From positions 2,914,001 through 2,978,000 of the forward strand of contig OZ244173.1 of the NCBI GenBank assembly GCA_965216515.1: 64,000 nucleotides of DNA. Direction: 5' to 3'. Positions 46,063 through 54,065 of this stretch are shown in pieces. This stretch comes from CAXMRP01 sp965216515. Its GTDB lineage: Bacteria; Pseudomonadota; Alphaproteobacteria; Rhizobiales; Afifellaceae. The notes under the pieces are model-generated. The model was not told the origin of the DNA and did not search any database. It saw nothing but the letters and a program-made list of their open reading frames with translations. A program made the translations under genes and the position numbers. The stretch's first letter is position 1, and every line of letters starts with the position of its first letter.

Positions 46063-46262
46063 TGGACATCTCCCACGAACTGAGCTTGCCGGACGGGGCA
46101 GGCATTGTTCCTTTGTCCGCTTCCTATGCCAGATGCCGACGCCGGGTCAAACGGTTGCCGGATTGTGCGTCCGGGGCGCAGCCGGATTGGTTGCCGCTCG
46201 CCCCGTTGCGCGTCCGGCCCGGCGCCGCAGCCCGCCGTCGCCCCGCATGGTCCGCGGCGCCA

Positions 46263-47576
46263 TCAGCCCGGACCGGCTCTCGGTTTGATGTGGATCTGAA
46301 GTGCGTTGCTGGGCTCGTAGTGAAACTTTCCGAACACCGGCTTTCCGTCTTCGGCGATCGTCCAGTCGTATCCGCCGGTCATCTCGTCGATCAGGATTTC
46401 GCTCAGAAGATAGGTCCAGTCGGCACCCAGACACCGGTGTTTGTCGAGACCGAACGGCGAAAATTCGTTCGGTGTAACCCTGGTTTCCATGAAACGGCGG
46501 CATTGGAACCGGAACGGGTCCTTGAATGTCTTTGCATCATGATGGGCCTCCCACACGCAGATCCGGACATGCGTGTCCCGGGGAATAAAGTACCCGTCGA
46601 ACACGATATCATCTGTTGTGACGCGCAAAAGCAGCTCGCTCTGTTCCAGCCTCAGCGATTCGCGCGGCGCGGCCTGAAGCGCCGTGTAGCCGGTGCGCCC
46701 CGGCGTGTCGCTCTGGCGGATTGTGTCCACGGCATCCGGGTTTTCACCCAGATGCTTGACGATCCAGGTCCACAATCCGAGCACATCGAATCGCGCGACC
46801 TCGACCATGACGATCAGATTGCCCAGAACAGTCTCGTCGACGGTTCCGGTGCGGATCATATGGCGAAGGAGGCTGGGTTTTGCCTTCTCGTCGGCCTCGA
46901 TCGCAGCGATCTGCCGGGAGACGAGATCGCGGAGATTGCGATAGACCGGCTTGTGACGGGGCCGAACCACAATGAACTGTCCGTCCGGCGCATAGTCCAG
47001 ATAGGCCGCGACAAAGCGGTCATGCAAATCCGAACCCCGATGCACGCCCAAAATCAACAGCAGGAAGATATCTGTCGTTGTCGCCTTCAGCGTCCGCCGG
47101 ATCTCGGCATTGTCCACCGGCTGAGGCGCCGATACGAACAGGTCCAGGCCCTGCCGGATGATGTCGCGGATCTCCGTGTCGTGCGGCTCCAGCGGTGTGG
47201 CATTGAATCCGTCAAGAACGGTCCGCCGGTATGTCCGGTGAACGTCTCCGCCCAGCGCGCGCAGGAAACCGTTCGGGAACAGGCCGGTGAAATCGATCGT
47301 TCCGACCCGGATTTTGTCTTCGTTCTCCGTCAGGAACCGCCGCGCCCTTTCATGCCCGACGATGCAGGTCGTCAGCTTGTGTGGCAGCCAGACCTTGAAT
47401 ATCGGTCCCAGCTCTTCGGCCCGTTTCATGAGGAAGAGCTGGTCGAGCGGCTGCCTTTCCTTCGGAACGTCCAACCGGCCCGGCGCCAGCTGCGCGCCGC
47501 GGGCCGCGGCCCCCCGCTTGGCCTTTGCCTCCACCACATTTTTTTGCAGGACGCGTCTGGTGTGCTGGAACCCCAT
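46263..47576 (-). CDS. Cytochrome P450 with non-canonical heme loop
   Basis: 437-aa soluble P450-like protein. The ExxR pair is ESLR (306-309), and the heme-ligand loop is SPFGLDKHRCLG with Cys382; the Gly four residues before Cys is Asp378 here. The I-helix region (about 255-275, VMVEVARFDVLGLW) has no A/G-G-x-(D/E)-T motif, so oxygen activation may differ from a normal monooxygenase. Start ATG 47576 is preceded by AGGAAA. Same strand and order as the carrier-thioesterase (201 bp gap, nothing recognised in it) and adenylation genes, suggesting that it oxidises a carrier-bound or released product. Confidence 0.85.
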   Translation of the reverse strand: MGFQHTRRVLQKNVVEAKAKRGAAARGAQLAPGRLDVPKERQPLDQLFLMKRAEELGPIFKVWLPHKLTTCIVGHERARRFLTENEDKIRVGTIDFTGLFPNGFLRALGGDVHRTYRRTVLDGFNATPLEPHDTEIRDIIRQGLDLFVSAPQPVDNAEIRRTLKATTTDIFLLLILGVHRGSDLHDRFVAAYLDYAPDGQFIVVRPRHKPVYRNLRDLVSRQIAAIEADEKAKPSLLRHMIRTGTVDETVLGNLIVMVEVARFDVLGLWTWIVKHLGENPDAVDTIRQSDTPGRTGYTALQAAPRESLRLEQSELLLRVTTDDIVFDGYFIPRDTHVRICVWEAHHDAKTFKDPFRFQCRRFMETRVTPNEFSPFGLDKHRCLGADWTYLLSEILIDEMTGGYDWTIAEDGKPVFGKFHYEPSNALQIHIKPRAGPG

Positions 47577-48014
47577 TGTTTCCTGTCCCCCGATCGAGTT
47601 GCCCAAACCACTCTGTACGAAAAATAGCCGATAAATCGACCCGGCAGAAGGACCGTGCGGCAATCCACCGGATATTGCCGCACCGCCGCTCCGGCGCGTT
47701 GGCGCAGCGTTCCGTTTGCCCGTTGAATGCCAGCACAAACCGCGCCCCGGCGGGAATCGCGACCGAATTCTGCCTGTCCCGCAGGCAGCCCGTGGCGCCG
47801 GGCGGACAGGGTGCATCGGTTGCGTTGTCCGCTGCCGCCCCGCAGACGGCCCTGTCCGTTGTGTGTTTTCAGCTTGCGCCACGCCCGCGCCATGCGGACA
47901 ATCCGATATGCGGATTGTCTTGCGAAGCCGGGAGAACAGATACCGGTGGAACCGAAGAGGTCCGGTCTCGGAAAGCCAGTTTCAGACAGGCAATCTCACG
48001 GCGGGTGAAAAACA
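47577..48014. other. 438-bp divergent intergenic region
   Basis: Separates the leftward P450 operon from the rightward glycosyltransferase gene. No gene-like reading frame with family similarity, no convincing promoter or operator seen; AT content rises only near the P450 start. Confidence 0.5.
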
Positions 48015-48734
48015 ATGAAGGTCTACGTAATCGGCCTGGACCGGCTGGCCGAACGTCGTGAGGCGGTCGTCGCCCGCCTCCGGTCGCTTGGTGTCGTCCC
48101 CGAGGTCTTTGCGGCGATCGATGGCGCTGCCGGTCAGCATGCCGCGTTTCCGCAATATGACGAAGCGCGATGCGTTCGCCATTTCGGCGCACCGCTCTTT
48201 CCCGGCGAGGTCGGGTGCTATGCCAGCCATTACACGCTCTGGCAGCGCTGCGTTGAAGACAACCGGCCGATCACCGTGTTGGAGGACGATATTGAAATCC
48301 TGCCCGGCTTTCCCGAAGCCCTTGCGATCGCCGAAACCCTGATCGCCGAGCACCGGCTCATCCGGTTGGCGGGTCTGGTCGAACAGCGTTTCCGGGAATT
48401 GCGGCAGATGACGGAAACCTGCACGCTTGTCCGGTTTCTTCGCGGGCCGCTGGGTTGCCAGGGATATTGTCTGTCCCCGCAGGGCGCGAAGGCGCTTGTC
48501 GCCACAGCCAGGCACTGGATCGAGCCGGTCGACCAGCATATCGACCGGTTCTGGATCCATGGTGTTGAAAGCATGGGATTGCTTCCCTTTCCGGTCGTGC
48601 ACGGCTTATCGGCGGCGCTGCCGTCGTCGATCGGCGAGCGTGTCGCCAACCGCACCGGTGTCGACAAGCTGCGGCGCGAATGGCATCGGCTCCGCGATGA
48701 TTTCGCCCGCACCCTCTACAATCGCAGGAACTAG
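48015..48734 (+). CDS. Glycosyltransferase family 25 (LPS-type), first copy
   Basis: 239-aa GT25 protein. The family's N-terminal YVIGLDRLAERRE (compare V(I/Y)xLxRRxxR), the GEVGCYASHYTLWQ and the LEDDIEI motif with the acidic metal/nucleotide-sugar residues are present, as is the QGYCLSPQGAKAL stretch. Such enzymes add hexoses (often galactose) to lipo-oligosaccharide in the cytoplasm. The start lies close to a weak GGTGAA. Divergent from the P450 operon. Confidence 0.85.
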   Translation: MKVYVIGLDRLAERREAVVARLRSLGVVPEVFAAIDGAAGQHAAFPQYDEARCVRHFGAPLFPGEVGCYASHYTLWQRCVEDNRPITVLEDDIEILPGFPEALAIAETLIAEHRLIRLAGLVEQRFRELRQMTETCTLVRFLRGPLGCQGYCLSPQGAKALVATARHWIEPVDQHIDRFWIHGVESMGLLPFPVVHGLSAALPSSIGERVANRTGVDKLRREWHRLRDDFARTLYNRRN

Positions 48735-49147
48735 CGTGGGATGGGCCATCGCCGCCGGGACCGGCCATCGTGTGATCCCGCCCCATTCAATCCCGCATCG
48801 TTCGCCGCTGTTTTGGCTTCGGCGATTGCGTTGCGTTATGGAGCCCGGTGGCCATGCCGTGTCGCCGACAGGCGTCGTCGTCCACAAAATCGATATCCTC
48901 CGGCAGGCAATTGCAGTAAGAGCAGCCGGGTAGGGATTCATCAATTTGCTGGACGTAGAAAATGCGGTGTGAACACCGGGCCGCCGACGTGCGATCGACA
49001 ACGGACCGTTCTGTTCACCAGCCGAACCAGGATTAGGGGCGCGGACGAACTGTCAAATGGCGAGTAGCGACGGACAAAGGCTGATATTCGACAGTCCGGC
49101 ACGGGCGGCGCCTGGCAGGGATTCAGCGTCATGTGTCCCGGGATTTG
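48735..49147. other. 413-bp gap between the two GT25 genes, with a palindrome
   Basis: No supported gene. CGGTGT-GA-ACACCG (48965-48978) is a perfect 6-bp inverted repeat around a two-base centre, a possible regulator site about 170 bp upstream of the second GT25 gene. Nothing else recognised. Confidence 0.35.
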
Positions 49148-49990
49148 ATGGATAATCGACAGATTTACGGATCACGAAACGTGTCACCCTCCCTCCAGAT
49201 CTTCGCGATAAACCTCGATCGGTCGAAGGATCGCTGGCAAACGATCAGCGACACATTCGGCGGCGACCCGTGGCCGTTGATCCGCGTCCCGGCATATGAT
49301 TCGCTGGCCGACACAGAGGAAATCCTGACGATCCGTGGCCAGGAAATTGTCGATCCGCCCGATGGTATCGGGTGGAATCCGTTGCGGCTGCGGATGTTCT
49401 CGCTGGTCGAGGAAGCGACGTTTTGCAGCCACCTGCGGGCCCTGCGGATGTTTCTGCAATCCGACGCCGGCTTTGGCCTGATCCTTGAAGACGATGCCGA
49501 ACGGGACGACGATTTCGTCGATGTCGTGCATTCGGTTTTGGACAGCGGCCTGGCATTCGACGTCCTGAAACTTGAGGGGTGCCGGGATGGCGCGCATCTC
49601 GCGATCATTCAGCGCCAGCTCGGTGGCAGGACGGTTGTCCGGTCGTTGCGCCCCTCTTCCGGAGCGGCCGCCTATATTGTCTCGCGAAAAGGCGCGGAGG
49701 AAATCATCGCCCGCGCCGGCGGCCTGCGAATTCCCTTCGATGACTATCTCGCAAATCCCGGCATCCACGATCTCCTGATCTACCATCTCTCGCCCTACCC
49801 GGTACGCCAGGCCGGCGGCGAGAGCACGATGGGCAGGCTTCGGCTTGCCGTTCGGCACAAGAAACGCCGCGATCCGGCGAGCTATGTCCTGCAGGTCTCG
49901 CGCCGGGTGTGGCTGCGGGGCGCATTGTGGCGTTCCGCCTTTTTCCGGCCGACATTTTCACCGCTGGCGATCCGCAAGGTTCCCTGGTGA
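49148..49990 (+). CDS. Glycosyltransferase family 25 (LPS-type), second copy
   Basis: 280 aa. Opening FAINLDRSKDRW, then TFCSHLRALRMF and LILEDDAERDDDF show the GT25 fold with the acidic LEDD motif; SGAAAYIVSRKGAEE corresponds to the later conserved loop. It differs strongly from the first copy, so they probably add different sugars. Start ATG 49148 chosen over a GTG at 49133. Convergent with the ATPase pseudogene. Confidence 0.82.
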   Translation: MDNRQIYGSRNVSPSLQIFAINLDRSKDRWQTISDTFGGDPWPLIRVPAYDSLADTEEILTIRGQEIVDPPDGIGWNPLRLRMFSLVEEATFCSHLRALRMFLQSDAGFGLILEDDAERDDDFVDVVHSVLDSGLAFDVLKLEGCRDGAHLAIIQRQLGGRTVVRSLRPSSGAAAYIVSRKGAEEIIARAGGLRIPFDDYLANPGIHDLLIYHLSPYPVRQAGGESTMGRLRLAVRHKKRRDPASYVLQVSRRVWLRGALWRSAFFRPTFSPLAIRKVPW

Positions 49991-50038
49991 CATAGGCGGA
50001 AATCCCGATCGCGGTACAATTCGCCGGTCAGCCGGTCC

Positions 50039-50479
50039 TTCCTCACGAGGTTTGTAGCCGAGATCGGCGAGCGGTTCGTCCAGGAATACCGCCCGGCTTT
50101 CCTTGGCGATGGCGCGCGCCGGCGCCGTGCGCTGTTGCTGCCCGCCTGACAGCTCCTGCGGGCGGCCATCGGGCATCGGCGCCCGCAGGAGCAGCCGCGC
50201 CGCTTCGTCTACCCGGTCGTCAATCTCCGACGGGGACATGCCGGCGATCTTCAGCGGCGACGCTTGGGGGCTCGGGTGGGTGACGTTCTTGCCGTCCATC
50301 AGGATCGATCCGCTGGCACAGGGATCGAGCCCGGCCATCAGCTTGATGAGCGAGGTCTTGCCGGCGCCGGTTTCCCCCAGCAGGACGTTGAAATGACCGG
50401 AACCAAACCTCAGCGAGGTTTGCTTGATGTGCGTGATCGCGCCGACCTGCCTGGTCTCAGCCTTGAGTTCGATAGTCAT
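50039..50479 (-). pseudogene. Sugar ABC importer ATPase, internally deleted and 3' truncated
   Basis: The frame keeps TIELKAETRQVG, Walker A GETGAGKTS, an intact signature ELSGGQQQRTAPARA and Walker B AVFLDEPLADL, resembling GlpS-type glycerol/sugar importer ATPases. About 30 codons including the Q-loop are missing between THPSPQAS and PLKIAGMSPSE, joined in frame, and the protein loses homology after GYKPREE. The H-loop and the TOBE domain are absent, so it cannot work as an importer ATPase. No permease or binding-protein gene is next to it. Confidence 0.75.
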
Positions 50480-50538
50480 CGCGACTGTCCTTCGCCCCTT
50501 GGGGTCGTGAACGGACCCCTGCAAGCCTCCTTTGGCAG

Positions 50539-50563
50539 GCCGGGGCCAGTCGCTGGCCCCGGC
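50539..50563. repeat. 11-bp perfect hairpin in decayed region
   Basis: GCCGGGGCCAG, loop TCG, CTGGCCCCGGC. Lies in the non-coding stretch between the ATPase pseudogene and the transposase remnant. Could be a terminator stem without T-tract or a copy of a genomic repeat; no other copy seen in the window. Confidence 0.5.
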
Positions 50564-50791
50564 GAAGTCGGACCGGGGTGTGGATGGTCCGGCGGTCCCT
50601 CTTGGCTATTCAGCCCAGCGGCCGACGACGAAGGAGAGATCCGGCATCCGAGAAGCTTGAGATCATCCCGCCCGTCTCGGGTGTGGAACCGGACCCCGGC
50701 GAAATCAGGAACAGGATTGTTCAACCGGCACTGAACGGCTCCGAGCTGTCGCCATGTGCGCTTGCGGTATGGCTCACGGATACTTGGAAAT

Positions 50792-51019
50792 GCGGGCTGT
50801 GACCATGCCAAGCCCGTGCTCAAGCCGCGCCTGTTGTCGGACTCCGGCTCCAGCCATATCGCCTCCCGGCAGACCAAAGTGCCCGATGCCAGGGGCAGGG
50901 CGCACCCCCGGGGTGCCCCGCATCCTCCCCGGACCCGGGGCAGGATCGAACGCTGGCTCCAGATGCCACAGGATCGCGCCCTGTTGCAGATCCCAGGGGC
51001 CGGGTGGGGCAACCGGGAC
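50792..51019 (+). pseudogene. Transposase (IS3-type integrase core) remnant
   Basis: The frame reads AGCDHAKPVLKPRLLSDSGSS..., then RGAPHPPRTRGRIERWLQMPQDRALL, clearly corresponding to the DDE integrase core of IS3-group transposases (KPRLLSDNGSS, RGAPYHPQTQGKIERWHQTLKNR). The first catalytic region and the ends are missing, and residues have drifted (DNG is DSG), so it is dead. 50564-50791 around it shows nothing recognisable. Confidence 0.65.
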
Positions 51020-51075
51020 TTGTTTGATCTATGTCGGAGCCGCCCTGACTACCTGTGGCGGCCGGCCGGCGTGCC

Positions 51076-52386
51076 CTATTCGATGGGCAGCCCCGACGGA
51101 ACATTTGCCGGAATACCGAGCCTGCCGGCCAGGGATTGTTCATCCCGCAATGCGCCGAGAAAGGCCAACAGCGCATCGATTTCGCTGTCATCGAGCCGCC
51201 TCGGCCCGACCCGAACGGCATCGGCGATTCGTGCCCGTTCCTTCGGGTCATCCATTGCGTTCCAGTCACCAGAGAAGATGTCGGTTGAGGGCAGCGTGGC
51301 ACGCCGCTCGTATGTCTTGAGGCCATTCACCGGATCGATATGGTATCGCAAGAACGCACGGAGATCGTCATGCGCACCGGCATGACCCCAGGGTCCGGTC
51401 TCCGTCACGTTCCGCAACATCGGAGTCCGGAACGCATAGGCGTCCTCCGCCCGACCCGTCACCCGCATCCGCCCTGTATCGCGCTGGTGCGACTGGAAAC
51501 GGGCGGCCTTGCCCGGGCCCAGCTGGGGCTCGCCCATCGCATGGAAGCGCTGATCGCTCAGCAGTGGTCCGGAATGGCAGCCGCTGCATCCGGCCGTGTC
51601 GTAAAAGAGTTCCATTCCCGCTGCCGCCGTGCCGGTGAGCGGTGCCTCGCCCCGCAGATGACGGTCGAATGCGCTGTCATCCGCCCGCCACTCCGAAGCG
51701 ATGAAAGCGGCGATCGCATTGGAAATGTCTGTGAACGCAACCGGTCGCCCCTCCGCGATTTCGGGATAGACCGCGGCGAAGTGGTCGCGGTAAACGGGAA
51801 TGTCACCGACCCTGGCTGCGATCAGGTCCCACGCGCCACCCTTGCCGGTCAGAAATCCCTGCCGGACCGCCTGTGCGATGGCGTTCTCCTGGTAATGTCC
51901 CGCCATCTCGTCGGGCGAGAGGACCGGAAACATCGTTTGCGCCGAAAGGATCCCGTCGAACCCTTCGACCATCTCGTCCTCAAGGGGTGTCCGAAGGCCG
52001 GACGGCCGCGAAGGATCCAGTTCAATTCGACCGTCGACAAAGAGGCTGCTGATGGAACGATGTCCGAGGTTGAAAAGCGGCGGGGCGTTGCGGGGAATCC
52101 GCTGCTCGGGCAGGTTGCCGGCATCGGGGCGCCGCTCGGGTCCGATTCCGATGCCGCCGTCTCCAATGCCGAGTGAAACGCCGTCGCCCGTGGCAAAGCG
52201 CGGGTGATGGCAGGTCGCACAGGAAACGGACCGGTTGCCCGACAGGATCGGATCGTAGAACAGAAGTTGGCCAAGATGAACTTCCGCCTCCGGTGAAGCT
52301 TCAAAATCGGCGGAATCGAGGGGAGGCGGCAATGGCTGGGCCAGGGCTGCAACCGGCCAAAGCAACAGCAATGTGATCGCTTTCAT
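51076..52386 (-). CDS. Di-heme cytochrome c peroxidase/MauG-family protein
   Basis: 436 aa with signal peptide ITLLLLWPVAALA and two CxxCH heme sites: CATCHH near residue 57 and CSGCHS near 270. The layout is that of bacterial di-heme peroxidases and MauG-like enzymes (QLLFYDPILSGNRSVSCATCHHP; FRTPMLRNVTETGPWGH). It reduces H2O2 in the periplasm or oxidises a protein or small substrate; which one is not visible. A LacI-type operator half-match lies about 130 bp upstream, linking it to the xylose-type regulon. No electron-transfer partner gene nearby. Confidence 0.9.
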   Translation of the reverse strand: MKAITLLLLWPVAALAQPLPPPLDSADFEASPEAEVHLGQLLFYDPILSGNRSVSCATCHHPRFATGDGVSLGIGDGGIGIGPERRPDAGNLPEQRIPRNAPPLFNLGHRSISSLFVDGRIELDPSRPSGLRTPLEDEMVEGFDGILSAQTMFPVLSPDEMAGHYQENAIAQAVRQGFLTGKGGAWDLIAARVGDIPVYRDHFAAVYPEIAEGRPVAFTDISNAIAAFIASEWRADDSAFDRHLRGEAPLTGTAAAGMELFYDTAGCSGCHSGPLLSDQRFHAMGEPQLGPGKAARFQSHQRDTGRMRVTGRAEDAYAFRTPMLRNVTETGPWGHAGAHDDLRAFLRYHIDPVNGLKTYERRATLPSTDIFSGDWNAMDDPKERARIADAVRVGPRRLDDSEIDALLAFLGALRDEQSLAGRLGIPANVPSGLPIE

Positions 52387-52517
52387 TCAACCGCTCCCGG
52401 GATTCTGGCCCCACCTTGGATCTGGTTGCGGCCCGCATCAAGGTCGGAATTTCGGCGGGTTCCGGTTTCCCGGGCAACGACCTCCCCTCGATCTTCCGGC
52501 GGGCGGTGAGCGGCGAT

Positions 52518-52533
52518 TTGCAATCGGTTGCAA
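52518..52533. promoter_or_regulatory. LacI-type operator, site 1
   Basis: TTGCAATCGGTTGCAA: one base off the perfect palindrome TTGCAACCGGTTGCAA found at site 2. Located 132-147 bp upstream of the di-heme peroxidase start. Probable target of the LacI-family protein encoded at 58952. Confidence 0.6.
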
Positions 52534-52696
52534 TACCAGGCGAACAGGGGCCCGATCGGAAGCGGGGGCAGGGAGAGAAAAAACAGGTGCCGGGGCTGCA
52601 TCCGCTTGAGGTCCTTTCAAAAGCCGAATCCGCGGATGACCGGGCCGTCAGTCGGTGCGTGATCCTCCGGGGTCCGGATCGCCGGGAAATATCCGG

Positions 52697-52734
52697 CACA
52701 TAGCCGACACATAGCCGACACATAGCCGACACAT
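52697..52734. repeat. 11-bp tandem repeat, three complete units
   Basis: CACATAGCCGA repeated three times head to tail from 52697, followed by a partial unit CACAT. The period of one helical turn would put each unit on the same DNA face. Non-coding; lies between the peroxidase and the xylose-binding-protein genes. Confidence 0.8.
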
Positions 52735-52804
52735 GACGGGAACATCTTCCGCAAAGGTTTTGGCCACCCGATCGCGGGCCTTGATCCGGCGAACTGACGG
52801 CATC

Positions 52805-52818
52805 TGTGTCCGGACACA
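52805..52818. promoter_or_regulatory. Palindrome TGTGTCCGGACACA
   Basis: Perfect 14-bp palindrome 56 bp downstream of the stop of the leftward xylose-binding-protein gene. Too short for a terminator with T-tract; could be a regulator site or terminator stem. The half-site TGTGTC also occurs in the repeat at 2398. Confidence 0.35.
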
Positions 52819-52873
52819 AAAACGGCGCCACGAGCAAGGCCGTGGCGCCATCCGTTCGTCCTGCGGCGGGAGG

Positions 52874-53917
52874 TTACTGGCAGACGGCAGGCGGGTTTTC
52901 GGTTACCCCTGCACACACGCGGTCGACCGTCGCCCATCCGATGTCGATGGTTTTGTTCAGATTTGTCGCGTCGATCCGGTCGACGGGCAAAAGCACGGCA
53001 TCGAGTTCCACACCTTGCGGGCCGCCATTGAAGGTGGTTTTGCCCTCAACCTCTGCGCCTTCGGCAAGGGCGAGCGCGACTTTGGCAGCTGTTTCGCCCA
53101 GATTAAAGGCGTTCTTCCAGATCGTGAAAGTCTGCTTGCCACGCGCTATCCGGTTCAGCGCGCCGGGCGCACCATCCTGACCGGAAAGGGGAATTTCCAT
53201 TCCCTGTTCTTCCAGCGCCTGGGCGACGCCGCTGGCCATTCCATCGTTCATAACCATAACGGCCTGCACGTCGTTGTTGTTGGCCGTCAAGATCTGCTCA
53301 ATCGTGTCCTTCGCGGTTTCCGGCCGCCAGCTATCGACAAACTGCTCGCCGACAACCTTGATGGCGCCGGAATCGTATTTTGGCTGCATCACCTCCTGAT
53401 AGGCGCCGAACATCTGGTGCGTGTTGGGATCGCCATCGTCGCCCTTGATGATCGCATAGTTTCCCTCAGGGGCCACGGCCAACATACCGGCGGCCAGCTG
53501 CTTGCCGACCGAACGGGCGTCGAATGAGACATAGAACGCGCCCGGCACCTCGATCAGCTGGTCATAGGCAACCACCGGAATGCCCTCGGCCAGGGCGGAA
53601 CGCACGGTTGGGCCGATGGCATCAGCCACGCCGGACATGATGATCAGCACGTCAGCGCCACGGGTTATCAGGTTTTCCACATCGGCCACCGACTTTTCCG
53701 GTGAAAAGTTCGCGTCCGCGGAAATGTACTCTGCGCCGGCGGCCTCAACGACCGACTTGATGCCGGCTTCGTCGATCTTCCAGCGCTCATCGGCAAATTT
53801 GTACCAGCTGACACCGACCGTAATGTCCGCCGCTGCAGCCGGTCCCGGGGTAATCCCAATTGCGAGAATGGCCGCCGCGGCAAGCGTTCCAATTCCGCGT
53901 GACACGAATTTCGTCAT
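52874..53917 (-). CDS. Xylose-type sugar-binding protein (XylF-like)
   Basis: 347-aa periplasmic binding protein of the CUT2 class. Signal peptide ends PGPAAA before ADITVGVSWYKFADERW; ADANFSPEKSVADVENLI, IPVVAYDQLI and FVDSWRPETAKDTIE follow the D-xylose-binding protein layout. Start ATG 53917 is preceded by GGGAGC; the frame is open further but that part is non-coding. Divergent from the permease and ATPase genes with a shared control region holding operator 2. Xylose is the best guess for the ligand, not proven. Confidence 0.88.
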   Translation of the reverse strand: MTKFVSRGIGTLAAAAILAIGITPGPAAAADITVGVSWYKFADERWKIDEAGIKSVVEAAGAEYISADANFSPEKSVADVENLITRGADVLIIMSGVADAIGPTVRSALAEGIPVVAYDQLIEVPGAFYVSFDARSVGKQLAAGMLAVAPEGNYAIIKGDDGDPNTHQMFGAYQEVMQPKYDSGAIKVVGEQFVDSWRPETAKDTIEQILTANNNDVQAVMVMNDGMASGVAQALEEQGMEIPLSGQDGAPGALNRIARGKQTFTIWKNAFNLGETAAKVALALAEGAEVEGKTTFNGGPQGVELDAVLLPVDRIDATNLNKTIDIGWATVDRVCAGVTENPPAVCQ

Positions 53918-53998
53918 GTTTTCGCTCCCTGATGCATGTTTCCGTTCCCAGATGTCTGTCGTGCAGCCTTCTGATGCACACAGAATTGTTGACATATT

Positions 53999-54014
53999 TT
54001 GCAACCGGTTGCAA
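53999..54014. promoter_or_regulatory. LacI-type operator, site 2 (perfect palindrome)
   Basis: TTGCAACCGGTTGCAA, exactly symmetrical, between the divergent binding-protein and permease genes. A TTGACA hexamer begins at 53989, so a rightward -35 element is next to the site and the operator would cover the spacer and -10 region; repression of both directions is plausible. Confidence 0.75.
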
Positions 54015-54065
54015 TTTCTTTGTGTGGGCGGCCGATCCCTTGCCCGCGGGAGAAGGAGGTGCAAC

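Noticed and set aside
50476..51012. 178-codon open frame on the minus strand
   Set aside because: Low-complexity Pro/Gly/Arg composition; the plus strand over the same DNA shows a transposase remnant, so it is a shadow frame.
52617..52937. Minus-strand frame with repeated CVGYVSAMCRLC-like residues
   Set aside because: The apparent protein repeat is the translation of the 11-bp tandem DNA repeat in non-coding DNA; no start or RBS.
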